From: an uncultured Agathobacter sp. | GTDB taxonomy: Bacteria > Bacillota > Clostridia > Lachnospirales > Lachnospiraceae | NCBI GenBank assembly: GCA_934365945.1 | Contig: CAKRNE010000006.1 | Location: forward strand, 1 to 64,000 | Direction of reading: 5' to 3' | DNA length: 64,000 nucleotides | The notes under the pieces: model-generated | Seen by the model: only the letters and a program-made list of their open reading frames with translations | What the model was told of the DNA's origin: nothing | Databases searched by the model: none | Made by a program: the position numbers and the translations under genes | Part shown: piece after piece, positions 53,081 through 62,653 of the stretch | Position numbering within the stretch: the stretch's first letter is position 1 | Layout of the letters: every line of letters begins with the position of its first letter

Positions 53081-54162
53081 TGGTCGAAAATATAAATTGT
53101 TTTGGATGTGGGGCATGCGAAAATATATGCGAATATGATGCTATTTCAATGAAATATGACGAAAAAGGATTTTATTTACCTAGCATTAATAAAGATAAAT
53201 GCGTTGGTTGTAATAAATGTGAAAATGTATGCCCAATAAATGATATAAATGATATACCGAATCGTATGATGCAAACATATTTTTTTATTAATAAGGATAT
53301 TTATGATAGAAATGTAAGTTCATCTGGGGGATTTATAAAGGCACTTGCTGATTATGTATTTGATAATAACGGAATTTGTTTTGGAGCCTCTTTTGATGAT
53401 GATTTGTCAGTTCATCATGTTGAAGTTAAAAACAGAGAGAATATATATTCGATACTAGGAAGTAAGTATGTACAAAGTAAAACGGGGAAAACTTTCCAAG
53501 CTGTAAAAAAACATTTAGATGCTGGCAGGATGGTTATGTATACGGGTACACCTTGCCAAATTGCAGGTTTAAAAAGTTTTTTGGGACACAAGGAATATAA
53601 GAATTTGATTACTGTAGATATATTTTGTCATGGGGTTCCGTCACCAAAATTATGGAAGAAATATTTAAGTCAATATTATAAAGATAAGGAAATAAGATAT
53701 GTTCAATTTAGAGATAAATCGTTAGGATGGTGGCAGTTTAGATTCCGTATACAATTTGCTCATGATGAGTATGCAAGTTTATATCGACCACCAAAAGATG
53801 ATTACATTAAGTTGTTTTTACAAGATATTTCGATAAATGATAGGTGTTTAGCATGCCCATATAGAACAAAAGAAAAATATAGTGATTTTTATATAGGTGA
53901 CGCATGGAATATTAATAAGGTGAAAAGGAATATAGATGATAATCATGGAGCTACTACAGTAATTGTGAATTCGGAAAGAGGAGAGCAGATCATAAAACAG
54001 ATTTGGGAAAAACATCATATTTTTAAGGTGTCTATGGAAGATGGTGTATATTCTAGAGAAGAACTTTTTCAAACAAAAATTGAATCAGAGAATAGGATAA
54101 AGTTTTGGGGAGAATGTAATAAAGTAGGAATAAAAGAAACTATGAGCAAATTAGATTTGTGA
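53080..54162 (+). CDS. FrhB/F420-hydrogenase-beta-like iron-sulfur protein
   Basis: The protein has about 360 residues. AGGAG (53068-53072) supports the ATG at 53080, which overlaps the previous stop. The N-terminus has two 4Fe-4S ferredoxin motifs (CFGCGACENICEYDAI; CVGCNKCENVCPIND). The FrhB N- and C-terminal domains follow (VSSSGGFIKALADYV; MYTGTPCQIAGLKSFL; DIFCHGVPSPKLW; CLACPYRTKEKYSDF YIGDAW). It is a predicted flavin/FeS oxidoreductase. Such proteins are common in surface-glycan clusters beside pyruvyl transferase-like proteins, with unproven roles in sugar redox chemistry. Confidence 0.85.
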   Translation: MVENINCFGCGACENICEYDAISMKYDEKGFYLPSINKDKCVGCNKCENVCPINDINDIPNRMMQTYFFINKDIYDRNVSSSGGFIKALADYVFDNNGICFGASFDDDLSVHHVEVKNRENIYSILGSKYVQSKTGKTFQAVKKHLDAGRMVMYTGTPCQIAGLKSFLGHKEYKNLITVDIFCHGVPSPKLWKKYLSQYYKDKEIRYVQFRDKSLGWWQFRFRIQFAHDEYASLYRPPKDDYIKLFLQDISINDRCLACPYRTKEKYSDFYIGDAWNINKVKRNIDDNHGATTVIVNSERGEQIIKQIWEKHHIFKVSMEDGVYSREELFQTKIESENRIKFWGECNKVGIKETMSKLDL

Positions 54163-54171
54163 GGGATTATA

Positions 54172-55218
54172 TTGAAAAATAGTATTAGTATAGGTAAAAA
54201 TATAATAGGACATGATAAAAAAGTATTTATTGTAGCTGAAATGTCTGCTAATCATAATGGTGATTTTAATAGAGCTAAGGATATTATAAAAGCAGCAGCA
54301 GAATCAGGAGCAGATGCTATTAAAGTACAAACATATACACCTGATACAATAACAATAGATAGTGATAAGCCAGCATTTAGGACAAAAGGGATATGGGAGG
54401 GGAGAACTTTATATGAACTTTATGGAAAAGCATATACACCATGGGAATGGCAGGCTGAATTACAACAATATGCGCATGAGTGTGGAATTGAATTCTTTTC
54501 ATCTCCTTTTGATTTGACTGCAATTGATTTTCTTGAAGATTTAAATGTACCAGCTTATAAAGTTGCATCATTTGAAATAAATGATATTCCATTTATAAGA
54601 AAAATTGCAAGGACAGGAAAACCTATAATTATATCTACAGGAATTGCATATTTAGAAGATATAGATTTAGCAATAAGAACATGTTTGGATGCGGGAAATG
54701 ATAATGTAATTTTATTGAAATGCATTTCAGCATATCCAGCACCCTACGATAATATGAATTTAAAAGTTATTCCAAATATGGCGGAGACTTTTGACTGTAT
54801 ATGTGGTTTATCAGATCACTCAATGGGGACAGAAATAGCTGTTGCAGCGGTAGCATTAGGAGCTAAAGTAATTGAAAAACATTTTACATTAAATAGAGCC
54901 GATGGAGGAGAAGACTCTAAGTTCTCAATGGAGCCACATGAATTTAAGGATATGGTAAGTCAAATTAGAAATGTTGAAAAAGCATTAGGAACAACTACAT
55001 ATATGCTGAATGATGAGCAAATTGATAGTCGAATATATTCGAGATCGCTTTTTGTTGTAGAAGATATAAAAAAGGGAGAAATATTTACTGTAAACAATGT
55101 TAAATCAATCAGACCGGGAATTGGAATGCATACAAAGTATTGGGATGATATTATCGGTAAGAGGGCACGGATTGACATAGACAAGGGAACACCTATGGAA
55201 TGGAATTTAGTTGAATAG
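54172..55218 (+). CDS. pseI: Pseudaminic acid synthase PseI
   Basis: This 348-residue protein starts at TTG 54172 after GAGGG. It has the NeuB-type TIM barrel: VFIVAEMSANHNGDF, ADAIKVQTYTPDTITID, FFSSPFDLTAIDFLE, LLKCISAYPAP, GLSDHSMGTEIAVAAVALGA, IEKHFTL. A C-terminal SAF/antifreeze-like domain follows (RSLFVVEDIKKGEIFT; SIRPGIGMHTKYWDDIIGK). It condenses 6-deoxy-AltdiNAc with phosphoenolpyruvate to give pseudaminic acid. NeuB or LegI function is possible in principle, but pseB, pseC, pseF and pseG in the same cluster favour PseI. Confidence 0.9.
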   Translation: MKNSISIGKNIIGHDKKVFIVAEMSANHNGDFNRAKDIIKAAAESGADAIKVQTYTPDTITIDSDKPAFRTKGIWEGRTLYELYGKAYTPWEWQAELQQYAHECGIEFFSSPFDLTAIDFLEDLNVPAYKVASFEINDIPFIRKIARTGKPIIISTGIAYLEDIDLAIRTCLDAGNDNVILLKCISAYPAPYDNMNLKVIPNMAETFDCICGLSDHSMGTEIAVAAVALGAKVIEKHFTLNRADGGEDSKFSMEPHEFKDMVSQIRNVEKALGTTTYMLNDEQIDSRIYSRSLFVVEDIKKGEIFTVNNVKSIRPGIGMHTKYWDDIIGKRARIDIDKGTPMEWNLVE

Positions 55219-55219
55219 T

Positions 55220-56272
55220 ATGACAGAATTAGAAAAAGCAATATGCAATAAATTTAAAGTGGATTATGGTGTATTTACAGGAAATGGTACAACGGCTATG
55301 TATCTAATATTTTTAGCATTAGGAAAACAAAGTCAAAGGGTTATATTTCCAGCTATATCATGTACCAATCCAGTTAATTCTGCTATTTTTGCAGGGTATG
55401 ATGTGGATTTCTGCGATGTTAATATAGATAATTATACAATTGATTTATATGACTTGGAGAGAATGCTTCGAACTGGTAAATACGGAATAATTGTGCCAAC
55501 GCACATATATGGACATCGATATGATGAAAAAAAGGTAAGGGAATTATGTGACAAATATGATGTAATTTTATTTGAAGATGCTGCACAATCTTTTTTTATT
55601 GGAGATATGGATGTGGCAGTTATGAGTTTTGGACATACAAAAGTATATGAAACAGCTATGGGTGGTGGAGTAGCATTAACCAATAATAAGGATATATATG
55701 ATAAAATTTTATATGAGAAAAATAAAATTTCTCATATCCATATAAAATCGGATGAAGCATTTGATAAATATAGGGAGGCGTATTATGGAATTGTTAAATC
55801 AAATAGTGTATGGGAAAAGAGAAATATAGAACTTCGAAAATTGCAATTAAGTAGTGATAAATATTTTATTTTCGATATGGACGAAAATAAAGATATAATT
55901 AATAGAATGTCACAAACTGATAAAATTGTTAAGTTACGTTGTGAAAAAACCAGGTTATATCAAGAAATGCTAGATGATAAATATACGATGAAGCCAGATG
56001 TTTCGGAAAATTATAGATGGAGATATACATTTTTATATTGTGGTGATAGAGAATATTTGCTAGAACAAGCACGTAAATATGGTATAGATATCAGTAGCTG
56101 GTATTTTTCGTTGGCGGGGATATATAAGAATCAGCATTTGGAAAATGCTGATAAAGTTGAATCACAAATAGTTAATTTGTGGGTTGATGAATCTCACGGA
56201 ACAAAACAGATAGAAAATGAAATCACTATTTTAAATAAAATTATGGAGAATGATTATGCAAGACGTAAATAA
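55220..56272 (+). CDS. DegT/DnrJ/EryC1-type PLP aminotransferase-like protein
   Basis: The protein has about 350 residues. The ATG at 55220 follows the pseI stop by 1 bp. It has FTGNGTTAMYLIFLALG, FPAISCTNPVNSAIFAGYDVDFCDVN, PTHIYGHRYDEKKVREL and LFEDAAQSFF. The Lys of SFGHTKVYETAMGGGVALT would form the Schiff base. It is distinct from pseC, so it may install a second amine and produce a modified nonulosonic acid or another amino sugar. There is no strong ribosome-binding site, and translation is probably coupled to pseI. Confidence 0.78.
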   Translation: MTELEKAICNKFKVDYGVFTGNGTTAMYLIFLALGKQSQRVIFPAISCTNPVNSAIFAGYDVDFCDVNIDNYTIDLYDLERMLRTGKYGIIVPTHIYGHRYDEKKVRELCDKYDVILFEDAAQSFFIGDMDVAVMSFGHTKVYETAMGGGVALTNNKDIYDKILYEKNKISHIHIKSDEAFDKYREAYYGIVKSNSVWEKRNIELRKLQLSSDKYFIFDMDENKDIINRMSQTDKIVKLRCEKTRLYQEMLDDKYTMKPDVSENYRWRYTFLYCGDREYLLEQARKYGIDISSWYFSLAGIYKNQHLENADKVESQIVNLWVDESHGTKQIENEITILNKIMENDYARRK

Positions 56273-56945
56273 AGAACAGTGGTCACGATTACATCAAAAT
56301 AAAAGATATAGACCCAAATATCCTTCGGAAACAGTAGTGCAGTTTGTATTCAGAAATTTTAATCGTGATGGAAAAACAAAAGTATTAGATTTGGGATGTG
56401 GGGCAGGAAGACATGTATTCTTTATGGGAAAAGAGGGGATAATACCATATGGAATAGATTATTCGAAAGAGGGAATCACATACACTAGGGAAGTGTTGAG
56501 TGAATATGGAATGGATAGATATGCAAAAAATATGCAGGTGGGTTCCCTAACAAAACTCCCATATGAAGATAAATTTTTTGACGGAATTGTCTGTTATGGA
56601 GTACTTTATTATTTAGATATAGCTGGAATACATATGGCAGTTAATGAAATGTATAGGGTTTTAAAACCAGGCGGAAAGATACAGTTAGTTGTTAGATCTA
56701 CGGAAGATTATAGATTTAATAATATAAAAGTAGTTAATGGTGAAGAAAATACTATTATAATATCGGAACAAGATGAAAAAAAATGTGCGAATAGTGAAAA
56801 TGGTATGTTAATGCATTTTTTTGAAGAAGAGGAGTTGAAAATTTTATTTTCGAATTTTAATAAGGTGACTATTGATTATATAAAAGAAACGCATGATAAT
56901 CAGATGTTCAGCGATTGCAATTATGTCTTAACAGCTGAAAAGTAA
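56256..56945 (+). CDS. SAM-dependent methyltransferase (class I)
   Basis: The protein has about 229 residues. GGAG (56245-56248) favours the ATG at 56256, which overlaps the preceding gene. It has motif I KVLDLGCGAGRHVFFMGKEG, YGIDYSKEGI, LPYEDKFFDGIVCYGVLYY and VLKPGGKIQLVV. In this cluster it probably methylates the sugar, as seen for methylated nonulosonic acids on some flagella, but this is inference. Confidence 0.82.
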   Translation: MQDVNKEQWSRLHQNKRYRPKYPSETVVQFVFRNFNRDGKTKVLDLGCGAGRHVFFMGKEGIIPYGIDYSKEGITYTREVLSEYGMDRYAKNMQVGSLTKLPYEDKFFDGIVCYGVLYYLDIAGIHMAVNEMYRVLKPGGKIQLVVRSTEDYRFNNIKVVNGEENTIIISEQDEKKCANSENGMLMHFFEEEELKILFSNFNKVTIDYIKETHDNQMFSDCNYVLTAEK

Positions 56946-56961
56946 GGAGGGTGAAGTTTGA

Positions 56962-57684
56962 ATGATATTATCGGGACATCAGCCTAATTATTGGCCATAT
57001 CCAGGATTAATTGGAAAAATAATGAAATCAGATAAGTTTGTTTTTGTAACAAAAGTACAATTTGAAAAGAAAAGCTGGCAGAAAAGAAATCGTGTAAGAA
57101 CGAAAGACGGATGGACATATATTCAGGTTCCGACAATTACCAAAGGAAAACTGGAACAGAATATATGTGATGTATTTATTAATAATAATGATGATTGGAG
57201 AGAAAAAAACTATAAAACAATATCATTATTGTACAGTAAAACACCATTTTATAATGAATATAAGGATTTTTTGGAAGATCTTTATACTAAAGAATGGGAT
57301 AAACTTATGGATTTAGATATTTATATTATGGAGTACATATTTGATCTTTTGGATGTGGATACAGAAATTTTATATGATAAAGATTACGATTTTGTTGGGA
57401 AAAAAACAGATATGCTAGTGGATATGTGTATTCAAACAAATTGTGATACATATTTGTCAAATTTGGGAAGCTCTGCATATGTAGATATTTCGTGCTTTAC
57501 AGATAAGGGGTTAAATCATCAATATATTAATTATATTGGAGAAAAGTATAAACAAGCGTATTCGGGATTTGAAGAGGGGTTAACAATTTTAGATATGTTA
57601 ATGAATTGTGGAACAGATAAAACAAAAGAAATATTGTTAAATGACTCTAATTATCAGTTTAGTGAATTAAATAAGGATATGTAA
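56962..57684 (+). CDS. WbqC-family protein
   Basis: This 240-residue protein begins MILSGHQPNYWPYPGLIGKI and KSWQKRNRVRTKDGWTYIQVP, with YLSNLGSSAYVD later. These are the WbqC landmarks (HQPxYxP, QRNRI). WbqC proteins recur in O-antigen and surface-glycan loci, and some act as N-acyl or glycine transferases on amino sugars. It might supply the missing N-acyltransferase step if pseH is truly absent, which is speculative. AAGGAGG lies 11 bp before the ATG. Confidence 0.85.
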   Translation: MILSGHQPNYWPYPGLIGKIMKSDKFVFVTKVQFEKKSWQKRNRVRTKDGWTYIQVPTITKGKLEQNICDVFINNNDDWREKNYKTISLLYSKTPFYNEYKDFLEDLYTKEWDKLMDLDIYIMEYIFDLLDVDTEILYDKDYDFVGKKTDMLVDMCIQTNCDTYLSNLGSSAYVDISCFTDKGLNHQYINYIGEKYKQAYSGFEEGLTILDMLMNCGTDKTKEILLNDSNYQFSELNKDM

Positions 57685-58398
57685 ATGAAGAACGAAAATA
57701 GAAGAATTGCTGTTATTACAGCAAGAGGTGGGAGCAAACGTATACCCAAAAAAAATATAAAAAATTTTTGTGGAAAACCTATTATTTCATATGCAATACA
57801 GGCTGCAATTGATAGCACATTGTTTGATAGTGTAATGGTATCAACTGATAGTATGGAGATTGCTGAGATAGCAATTAAATATGGCGCAGAAGTTCCTTTT
57901 TTGCGTAGCAAGAAAAATTCTGACGATTTTGCAACTACAGAAGATGTTATTATGGAAGTTGTAAAAGAGTATGATAAACTAGGCAAATATTATGATATGG
58001 TATGCTGTTTGTATCCTACAGCGCCATTTATTAATGGAAAAATTTTAAAACAAGCGGTAGATATTATGATAGAAAAAAATCCGGCAGTAGTTATTCCAGT
58101 TGTTCAATTTTCATATCCGCCTCAGAGATGTTTTGTTATCAACGAAAAAGGATTTGCAAAATTTAAGTATCCACAGTATGTAAAGGCTAGATCACAGGAT
58201 TTAGAGAAATATTATCATGATGCAGGGCAATTCTACATTTATAATGTACAAAAATTGTTTGATAAAAATGGTATTATAGAAGACGATTTTGCTCCAATAA
58301 TTTTACCTGAAATGTGTGTACAAGATATAGATACATCTGAAGATTGGAACTTAGCAGAAATTAAATATAAAATTTTAAAAGAAAAAGGAACTATATGA
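57685..58398 (+). CDS. pseF: CMP-pseudaminic acid cytidylyltransferase PseF
   Basis: This 237-residue protein has the nucleotidyltransferase opening ITARGGSKRIPKKNIKNFCG, CVQDIDTSEDW near the C-terminus, DDFATTEDVIMEVV and CCLYPTAPFI, as in PseF/NeuA proteins. It activates pseudaminic acid with CTP for transfer by Maf. It follows the WbqC stop directly and overlaps pseG by 4 bp (ATGA). Confidence 0.92.
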   Translation: MKNENRRIAVITARGGSKRIPKKNIKNFCGKPIISYAIQAAIDSTLFDSVMVSTDSMEIAEIAIKYGAEVPFLRSKKNSDDFATTEDVIMEVVKEYDKLGKYYDMVCCLYPTAPFINGKILKQAVDIMIEKNPAVVIPVVQFSYPPQRCFVINEKGFAKFKYPQYVKARSQDLEKYYHDAGQFYIYNVQKLFDKNGIIEDDFAPIILPEMCVQDIDTSEDWNLAEIKYKILKEKGTI

Positions 58399-59444
58399 TT
58401 TTTATTCGAACAGATGCAAATGAAAAAATTGCTACGGGACATGTTATGAGATGCCTTACAATTGCAGATGAAATATTAGATTTAGGCGGAAAAGTATGTT
58501 TTATAGTGTCGGATAAGCAATCATTATCTTTAATTCAAGATAGGGGATTTAAGTATATAATTACAAATTCGGAATGGAATAATGTCAATCCGCAAAAAGA
58601 GTACGAAATACTTAACCAACACATAAAAAGTACTGATTTATTATTAGTGGATTCATACTATATAGATAACAGATATTTGAATTGTATGCGGGGGTTAATG
58701 TGTAAAATAGCAACATTTGATGATATGTTTATAGAAAAAAAAGAAGCAGATATAATAATAAACTATAATATTTTCTACAAAATTTTCGACTATGAAAGCA
58801 GATACAAAAAATCAAACAGCGTTCTTTTGTTAGGGGAAAGGTATGTGCCATTGCGTAAACAGTTTAGGAAGATACATCCTATGGAGCATGCGAGGGATTC
58901 TGATTGTCTTAAAGTATTGATAATGTGTGGTGGGGGAGATTTGAAAAATTTTATATGTAGTTGTTTAGATTATTTTTATACAAATAATATAGAGTTTTTT
59001 AATAGAATAGACTGGAAAGTTGTGGTCGGAAACTACTATCCACATATGGAACAATTGAATAAAATAAGTTCAGAAAATAAAAATGTTCACATATTAGAAA
59101 ATGTTAAAAATATGGCTGAGCTGATGATAAATTGTGATATATGCATAACGGCTGCAAGCACAGTGTTGTATGAGTGTTGCGCCATGAGGCTTCCTACATT
59201 GTTCGTAGTGATAGCTGAAGATCAAAGATATGATGCAGAAGTTTTTAGTGAAAATGAAATGATGATATATTGTGGGAATTTTGTTAAAAAATCTAGTGTC
59301 GTAAAAGAAAAATTATTATATGAATTGGATAATCTTATACATAATACGAAGAAGCAACAAATAATGAAGACAAAAATGAAAAATGTGATTGATGGTAAAG
59401 GGGCGGAGAGAATAGCTATCGCTTTATGTGATATAAGTTCATAA
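58395..59444 (+). CDS. pseG: UDP-2,4-diacetamido-2,4,6-trideoxy-altropyranose hydrolase PseG
   Basis: This 349-residue GT-B-like hydrolase begins MIFIRTDANEKIATGHVMRCLTIA, the PseG signature with the catalytic His in TGHVMRC. It continues with VDSYYIDNRYL, LLLGERYVPLRKQF, LIMCGGGDL and ITAASTVLYECCAMRLPTL. It releases UDP before the PseI reaction. No fused PseH acetyltransferase domain is present. The ATG overlaps the pseF stop. Confidence 0.92.
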   Translation: MIFIRTDANEKIATGHVMRCLTIADEILDLGGKVCFIVSDKQSLSLIQDRGFKYIITNSEWNNVNPQKEYEILNQHIKSTDLLLVDSYYIDNRYLNCMRGLMCKIATFDDMFIEKKEADIIINYNIFYKIFDYESRYKKSNSVLLLGERYVPLRKQFRKIHPMEHARDSDCLKVLIMCGGGDLKNFICSCLDYFYTNNIEFFNRIDWKVVVGNYYPHMEQLNKISSENKNVHILENVKNMAELMINCDICITAASTVLYECCAMRLPTLFVVIAEDQRYDAEVFSENEMMIYCGNFVKKSSVVKEKLLYELDNLIHNTKKQQIMKTKMKNVIDGKGAERIAIALCDISS

Positions 59445-59470
59445 ATTATAATAGTCTATATTAGTGTCAA

Positions 59471-59641
59471 TTATACAAAAAGGCTACAGGTAGTAAGGCA
59501 CCCGAAAATAAATCATGTTTTATATGGTTGTATCAGGATTTTGGAGATCATGTTGCGACAATGGACTGATATACTGTTGACAGAACTACAGGAAGAGGAA
59601 CGAATACAAAGGGCGATATTATAGATTTAACAGTGGAGTAG
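59471..59641 (+). pseudogene. 3' remnant of an unknown gene
   Basis: One frame reads LYKKATGSKAPENKSCFIWL, then YQDFGDHVATMD, a single in-frame TGA at 59567-59569, then YTVDRTTGRGTNTKGDIIDL and TVE with TAG at 59641. The protein-like text on both sides of the stop suggests the C-terminus of a lost gene, with TGA perhaps from TGG. It marks the junction between the AT-rich cassette and pseC. Confidence 0.5.
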
Positions 59642-59662
59642 ACAACAGGAGATGAGCTTTTT

Positions 59663-60787
59663 ATGATACCATACGGAAAACAAACAATAGATCAAGATGA
59701 CATTCAGGCAGTTGTAGATGTCCTCCAATCAGATTTCCTTACAACAGGACCCAAAATTGCAGAATTTGAGCAGACTGTGGCTGATTATGTTGGAGCTAAA
59801 TATGCAGTTGCCATTTCAAACGGCACATCTGCTCTTCATGCAGCTTGCTTTGCGGCAGGGATTGGACCGGGAGATGAGGTTATTACCACGCCGCTTACTT
59901 TTGCAGCATCTGCAAACTGTGTACTGTATTGTGGCGGTACACCTGTATTTGCTGATGTTGATCCGAAAACCTACAATATAGATCCGGAGGATATTCGCAG
60001 AAAGATTACTGACAGGACAAAGGCAATCATAGCTGTGCATTTAGCTGGACAGCCTTGCGATATGGATGCCATACACAGCATTGCGCGTGAGCATGGGCTT
60101 ATTGTAATCGAGGACGGAGCGCATGCGCTTGGCTCTGTTTACAAGGGCAAGAAGGTAGGTAGTCTGTCTGATATGACTACATTCAGCTTCCATCCGGTTA
60201 AGCCGATTACCACGGGCGAGGGTGGCATGATTGTTACTGACAATGAGGAATTTTATAAAAAGATGGCACTTTTCCGCAGTCATGGCATTACAAGAGATGA
60301 TTCTATGATGACAAGGAATGATGGACCGTGGTTTTATCAGCAGTTTGATTTAGGCTATAATTACAGGATAACTGATATACAGTGTGCCTTAGGCTGTAGT
60401 CAGATGAAGAAGCTGGACAGATTTTTAGCACGCCGGAAGGAAATTGTTGTACGTTATAATGAGGCATTTGCGGATTGTGACAATATTATCACACCTTATC
60501 AGCTTTCGGATACGGAAAGTGGTTGGCATCTGTACATAGTTCAGGTGAAAAACTGTGATAGGAGACAGGTTTTTGAGGCTATGCGTGAAAAGGGAATTGG
60601 AGTGAATGTACATTATATTCCTGTTTATATGCATCCGTATTATCAGGAGCATGGATATGAGAATGTGCATTGTGCTAATGCGGAGGAGATTTATTCTCAT
60701 ATTATCAGTCTGCCTTTGTATCCGGGACTGACATCTGAGCAGCAGGATTATGTTATTGATACATTGAAGAGTTTGTGCGAGGAGTAG
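59663..60787 (+). CDS. pseC: UDP-4-amino-4,6-dideoxy-N-acetyl-altrosamine transaminase PseC
   Basis: This 374-residue DegT-family PLP aminotransferase has MIPYGKQTIDQDDIQAV, TTGPKIAEFEQTVADYVGAKYAVAISNGTSALH (split here for length), EDGAHALGS, and the Schiff-base Lys in SFHPVKPITTGEGG. The C-terminal LPLYPGLT is typical of PseC. It aminates the PseB product at C4. Codon use is host-like, unlike the preceding cassette, so it likely belongs to the ancestral flagellar glycan locus. The next gene follows immediately. Confidence 0.93.
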   Translation: MIPYGKQTIDQDDIQAVVDVLQSDFLTTGPKIAEFEQTVADYVGAKYAVAISNGTSALHAACFAAGIGPGDEVITTPLTFAASANCVLYCGGTPVFADVDPKTYNIDPEDIRRKITDRTKAIIAVHLAGQPCDMDAIHSIAREHGLIVIEDGAHALGSVYKGKKVGSLSDMTTFSFHPVKPITTGEGGMIVTDNEEFYKKMALFRSHGITRDDSMMTRNDGPWFYQQFDLGYNYRITDIQCALGCSQMKKLDRFLARRKEIVVRYNEAFADCDNIITPYQLSDTESGWHLYIVQVKNCDRRQVFEAMREKGIGVNVHYIPVYMHPYYQEHGYENVHCANAEEIYSHIISLPLYPGLTSEQQDYVIDTLKSLCEE

Positions 60788-60791
60788 AATG

Positions 60792-62453
60792 ATGGATATA
60801 AAGTTATTCTATAATAACCAGCAGAGTATTAAGCTTTCCTATGATATAGCCGAGAGCTTCAGAAAACAGAATTTCTACATTGCAACAAGCAAGCTGAAAA
60901 AATTGCTGGGAAATCTGGATACTGTTGCCGGATATATATTTTCACAAGAAGATTATAAGTCATTGGCAGATGAGCTACAGCTTATTTTACCAGCATTACT
61001 TGACGCACAGGATAATTGTGATTATGTTTTACAGGCGGATATTATAGAAGGTGATTTGCTGCCTTTATTGCAGGAGATTCAGATCGCTTTTCAGGAACGT
61101 GACTTGGTTCAGGTTCCTGATTTTTTTGAGCAAAATATAAACTCTCTGAAAGAATATGACTTTGGTTTGTATAAGCTGTTGAATAACGAAAATTTGATTG
61201 AGGGAAAGAACTCTTTGTTGTCTGATAAGCTTACATTAAGTCTGGCAATTAACGGACAGCCTACCGCTCAGGCTTTTGCAAATGGACAGTCGTTTTATCT
61301 CCACAGCTCTGTTAATCCTGAGAGGGAAGCAAGGCTTTTGGCAGATAGTTTAAAACAGGCAGAGGATTATATGGTTTTTGGAATGGAGCTTGGATACCAT
61401 GTGCTGGAGCTTTTGAACAGACATCAGTCGGCAAGTGTGTGTGTATTTGAAAGTAATATCTATATGCTTCATATGGCATTTACATATATTGATTGGACAA
61501 CGTATATTGCAAACGGCAGGATACGAGTGGTTTGTAACGATGACCCTAAGCAGCTTGTCAGTGAGCTTAGCAGGCAGTTTGCAGAAATGAAAAATGCGGA
61601 GTTATTAGTACATTATCCTGCTATCAAAATGATTGAAGACGCACAAACCAGACAGTTGCTTGAAGATTTCTTTGTTACAACGAGTAGCATGAGAGAACAG
61701 GGAAGCTTGCTTGATTCCAATTTTGAGGTGATTTCCAAATTGAATTTACCGGAGTGTGGTGAATTGAAAGATATATTCAAAGATAAAGCGGTGGTTATAG
61801 TGGGAGCAGGTCCTTCTGTGGATTCTCAATTGGATAGGCTGAGAAAATATCGCGATAAAATAACTGTTTTTGCAACAGGACATATTACAAGAAAGTTGGT
61901 TAATGAAGGAATAACGCCTGATGCAGTTATCATAACAGATCCACAGCCTCTTATGTATAAACAAATTGATGGAGTGAACCTGAAGGATATTCCTATGATT
62001 TTACTTTCAACGGCTTCATCATCAATAGTTGAGTATTATAATGGTCCAATCTATGTGGCATACCAAAGTGGATATGCTCCTGCGGAGATAAAAGCAAAAG
62101 AAATGGGTGCAACACTTTTTGAGACAGGTGGGTCTGTGACCACAACGGCATTGGACATTGCTCTGTGTTTTGGAGCAGGGAAAATTATCTTCGTGGGTGT
62201 TGATTTAGCCTATACTGGCGGTTATTCTCATGCTTTGGGCGAAGGACGTAAGGTAGAGAATACAGATGGATTGCGTCAGGTCAGAAGCAATACAGGTGGT
62301 ATGGTGTATACTAGCAAAAATTTGGACATTTACAGGAAATGGATAGAGCGAAGGCTTGAAGGAGTTAGGTATACAGAAGTTTATAATACAGGAGATGGAG
62401 CTGAGATTAAGGGAACTGTTTGGGTGAAGGACTTTATGAGCTTGAGATTGTGA
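60792..62453 (+). CDS. Motility accessory factor (Maf/DUF115) glycosyltransferase, copy 2
   Basis: The protein has about 553 residues. AGGAG (60780-60784) fits the ATG at 60792 better than the one at 60789. DUF115 core: VVIVGAGPSVDSQLDRLRKY, TVFATGHITRKLVNEGITPD, FGAGKIIFVGVDLAYTGG. It is only distantly related to the Maf gene at 48942, so the locus carries two transferases of different specificity or target. It follows pseC with 4 bp between genes, in the same operon. Confidence 0.85.
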   Translation: MDIKLFYNNQQSIKLSYDIAESFRKQNFYIATSKLKKLLGNLDTVAGYIFSQEDYKSLADELQLILPALLDAQDNCDYVLQADIIEGDLLPLLQEIQIAFQERDLVQVPDFFEQNINSLKEYDFGLYKLLNNENLIEGKNSLLSDKLTLSLAINGQPTAQAFANGQSFYLHSSVNPEREARLLADSLKQAEDYMVFGMELGYHVLELLNRHQSASVCVFESNIYMLHMAFTYIDWTTYIANGRIRVVCNDDPKQLVSELSRQFAEMKNAELLVHYPAIKMIEDAQTRQLLEDFFVTTSSMREQGSLLDSNFEVISKLNLPECGELKDIFKDKAVVIVGAGPSVDSQLDRLRKYRDKITVFATGHITRKLVNEGITPDAVIITDPQPLMYKQIDGVNLKDIPMILLSTASSSIVEYYNGPIYVAYQSGYAPAEIKAKEMGATLFETGGSVTTTALDIALCFGAGKIIFVGVDLAYTGGYSHALGEGRKVENTDGLRQVRSNTGGMVYTSKNLDIYRKWIERRLEGVRYTEVYNTGDGAEIKGTVWVKDFMSLRL

Positions 62454-62527
62454 TGGAAACCTTCGATATAGATAATTTTAAATCATTAACTCAAACTTCG
62501 CACATAAATTTTAGCTATGCACCTTGA
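62453..62527 (+). pseudogene. N-terminal fragment of an AAA ATPase, duplicate of the downstream gene start
   Basis: The 24-codon frame METFDIDNFKSLTQTSHINF closely matches the first residues of the ATPase beginning at 62875 (MIKTFNVDNFKSLNNLSINL). The nucleotide run GATAATTTTAAATCATTAA is shared. Only this scrap survives, and its ATG overlaps the Maf stop codon. Confidence 0.6.
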
Positions 62528-62653
62528 AAATTCAATATCTGGCAGTTATTCAGTTGTCAATGTTCAGACTTTATATAGCTTTTGTAGGCATTTGAGGCTT
62601 TCAAAGTGTTATTCACTGATAGCTTCGGGTTATTGCGGAGGGGGGATGAGGTT

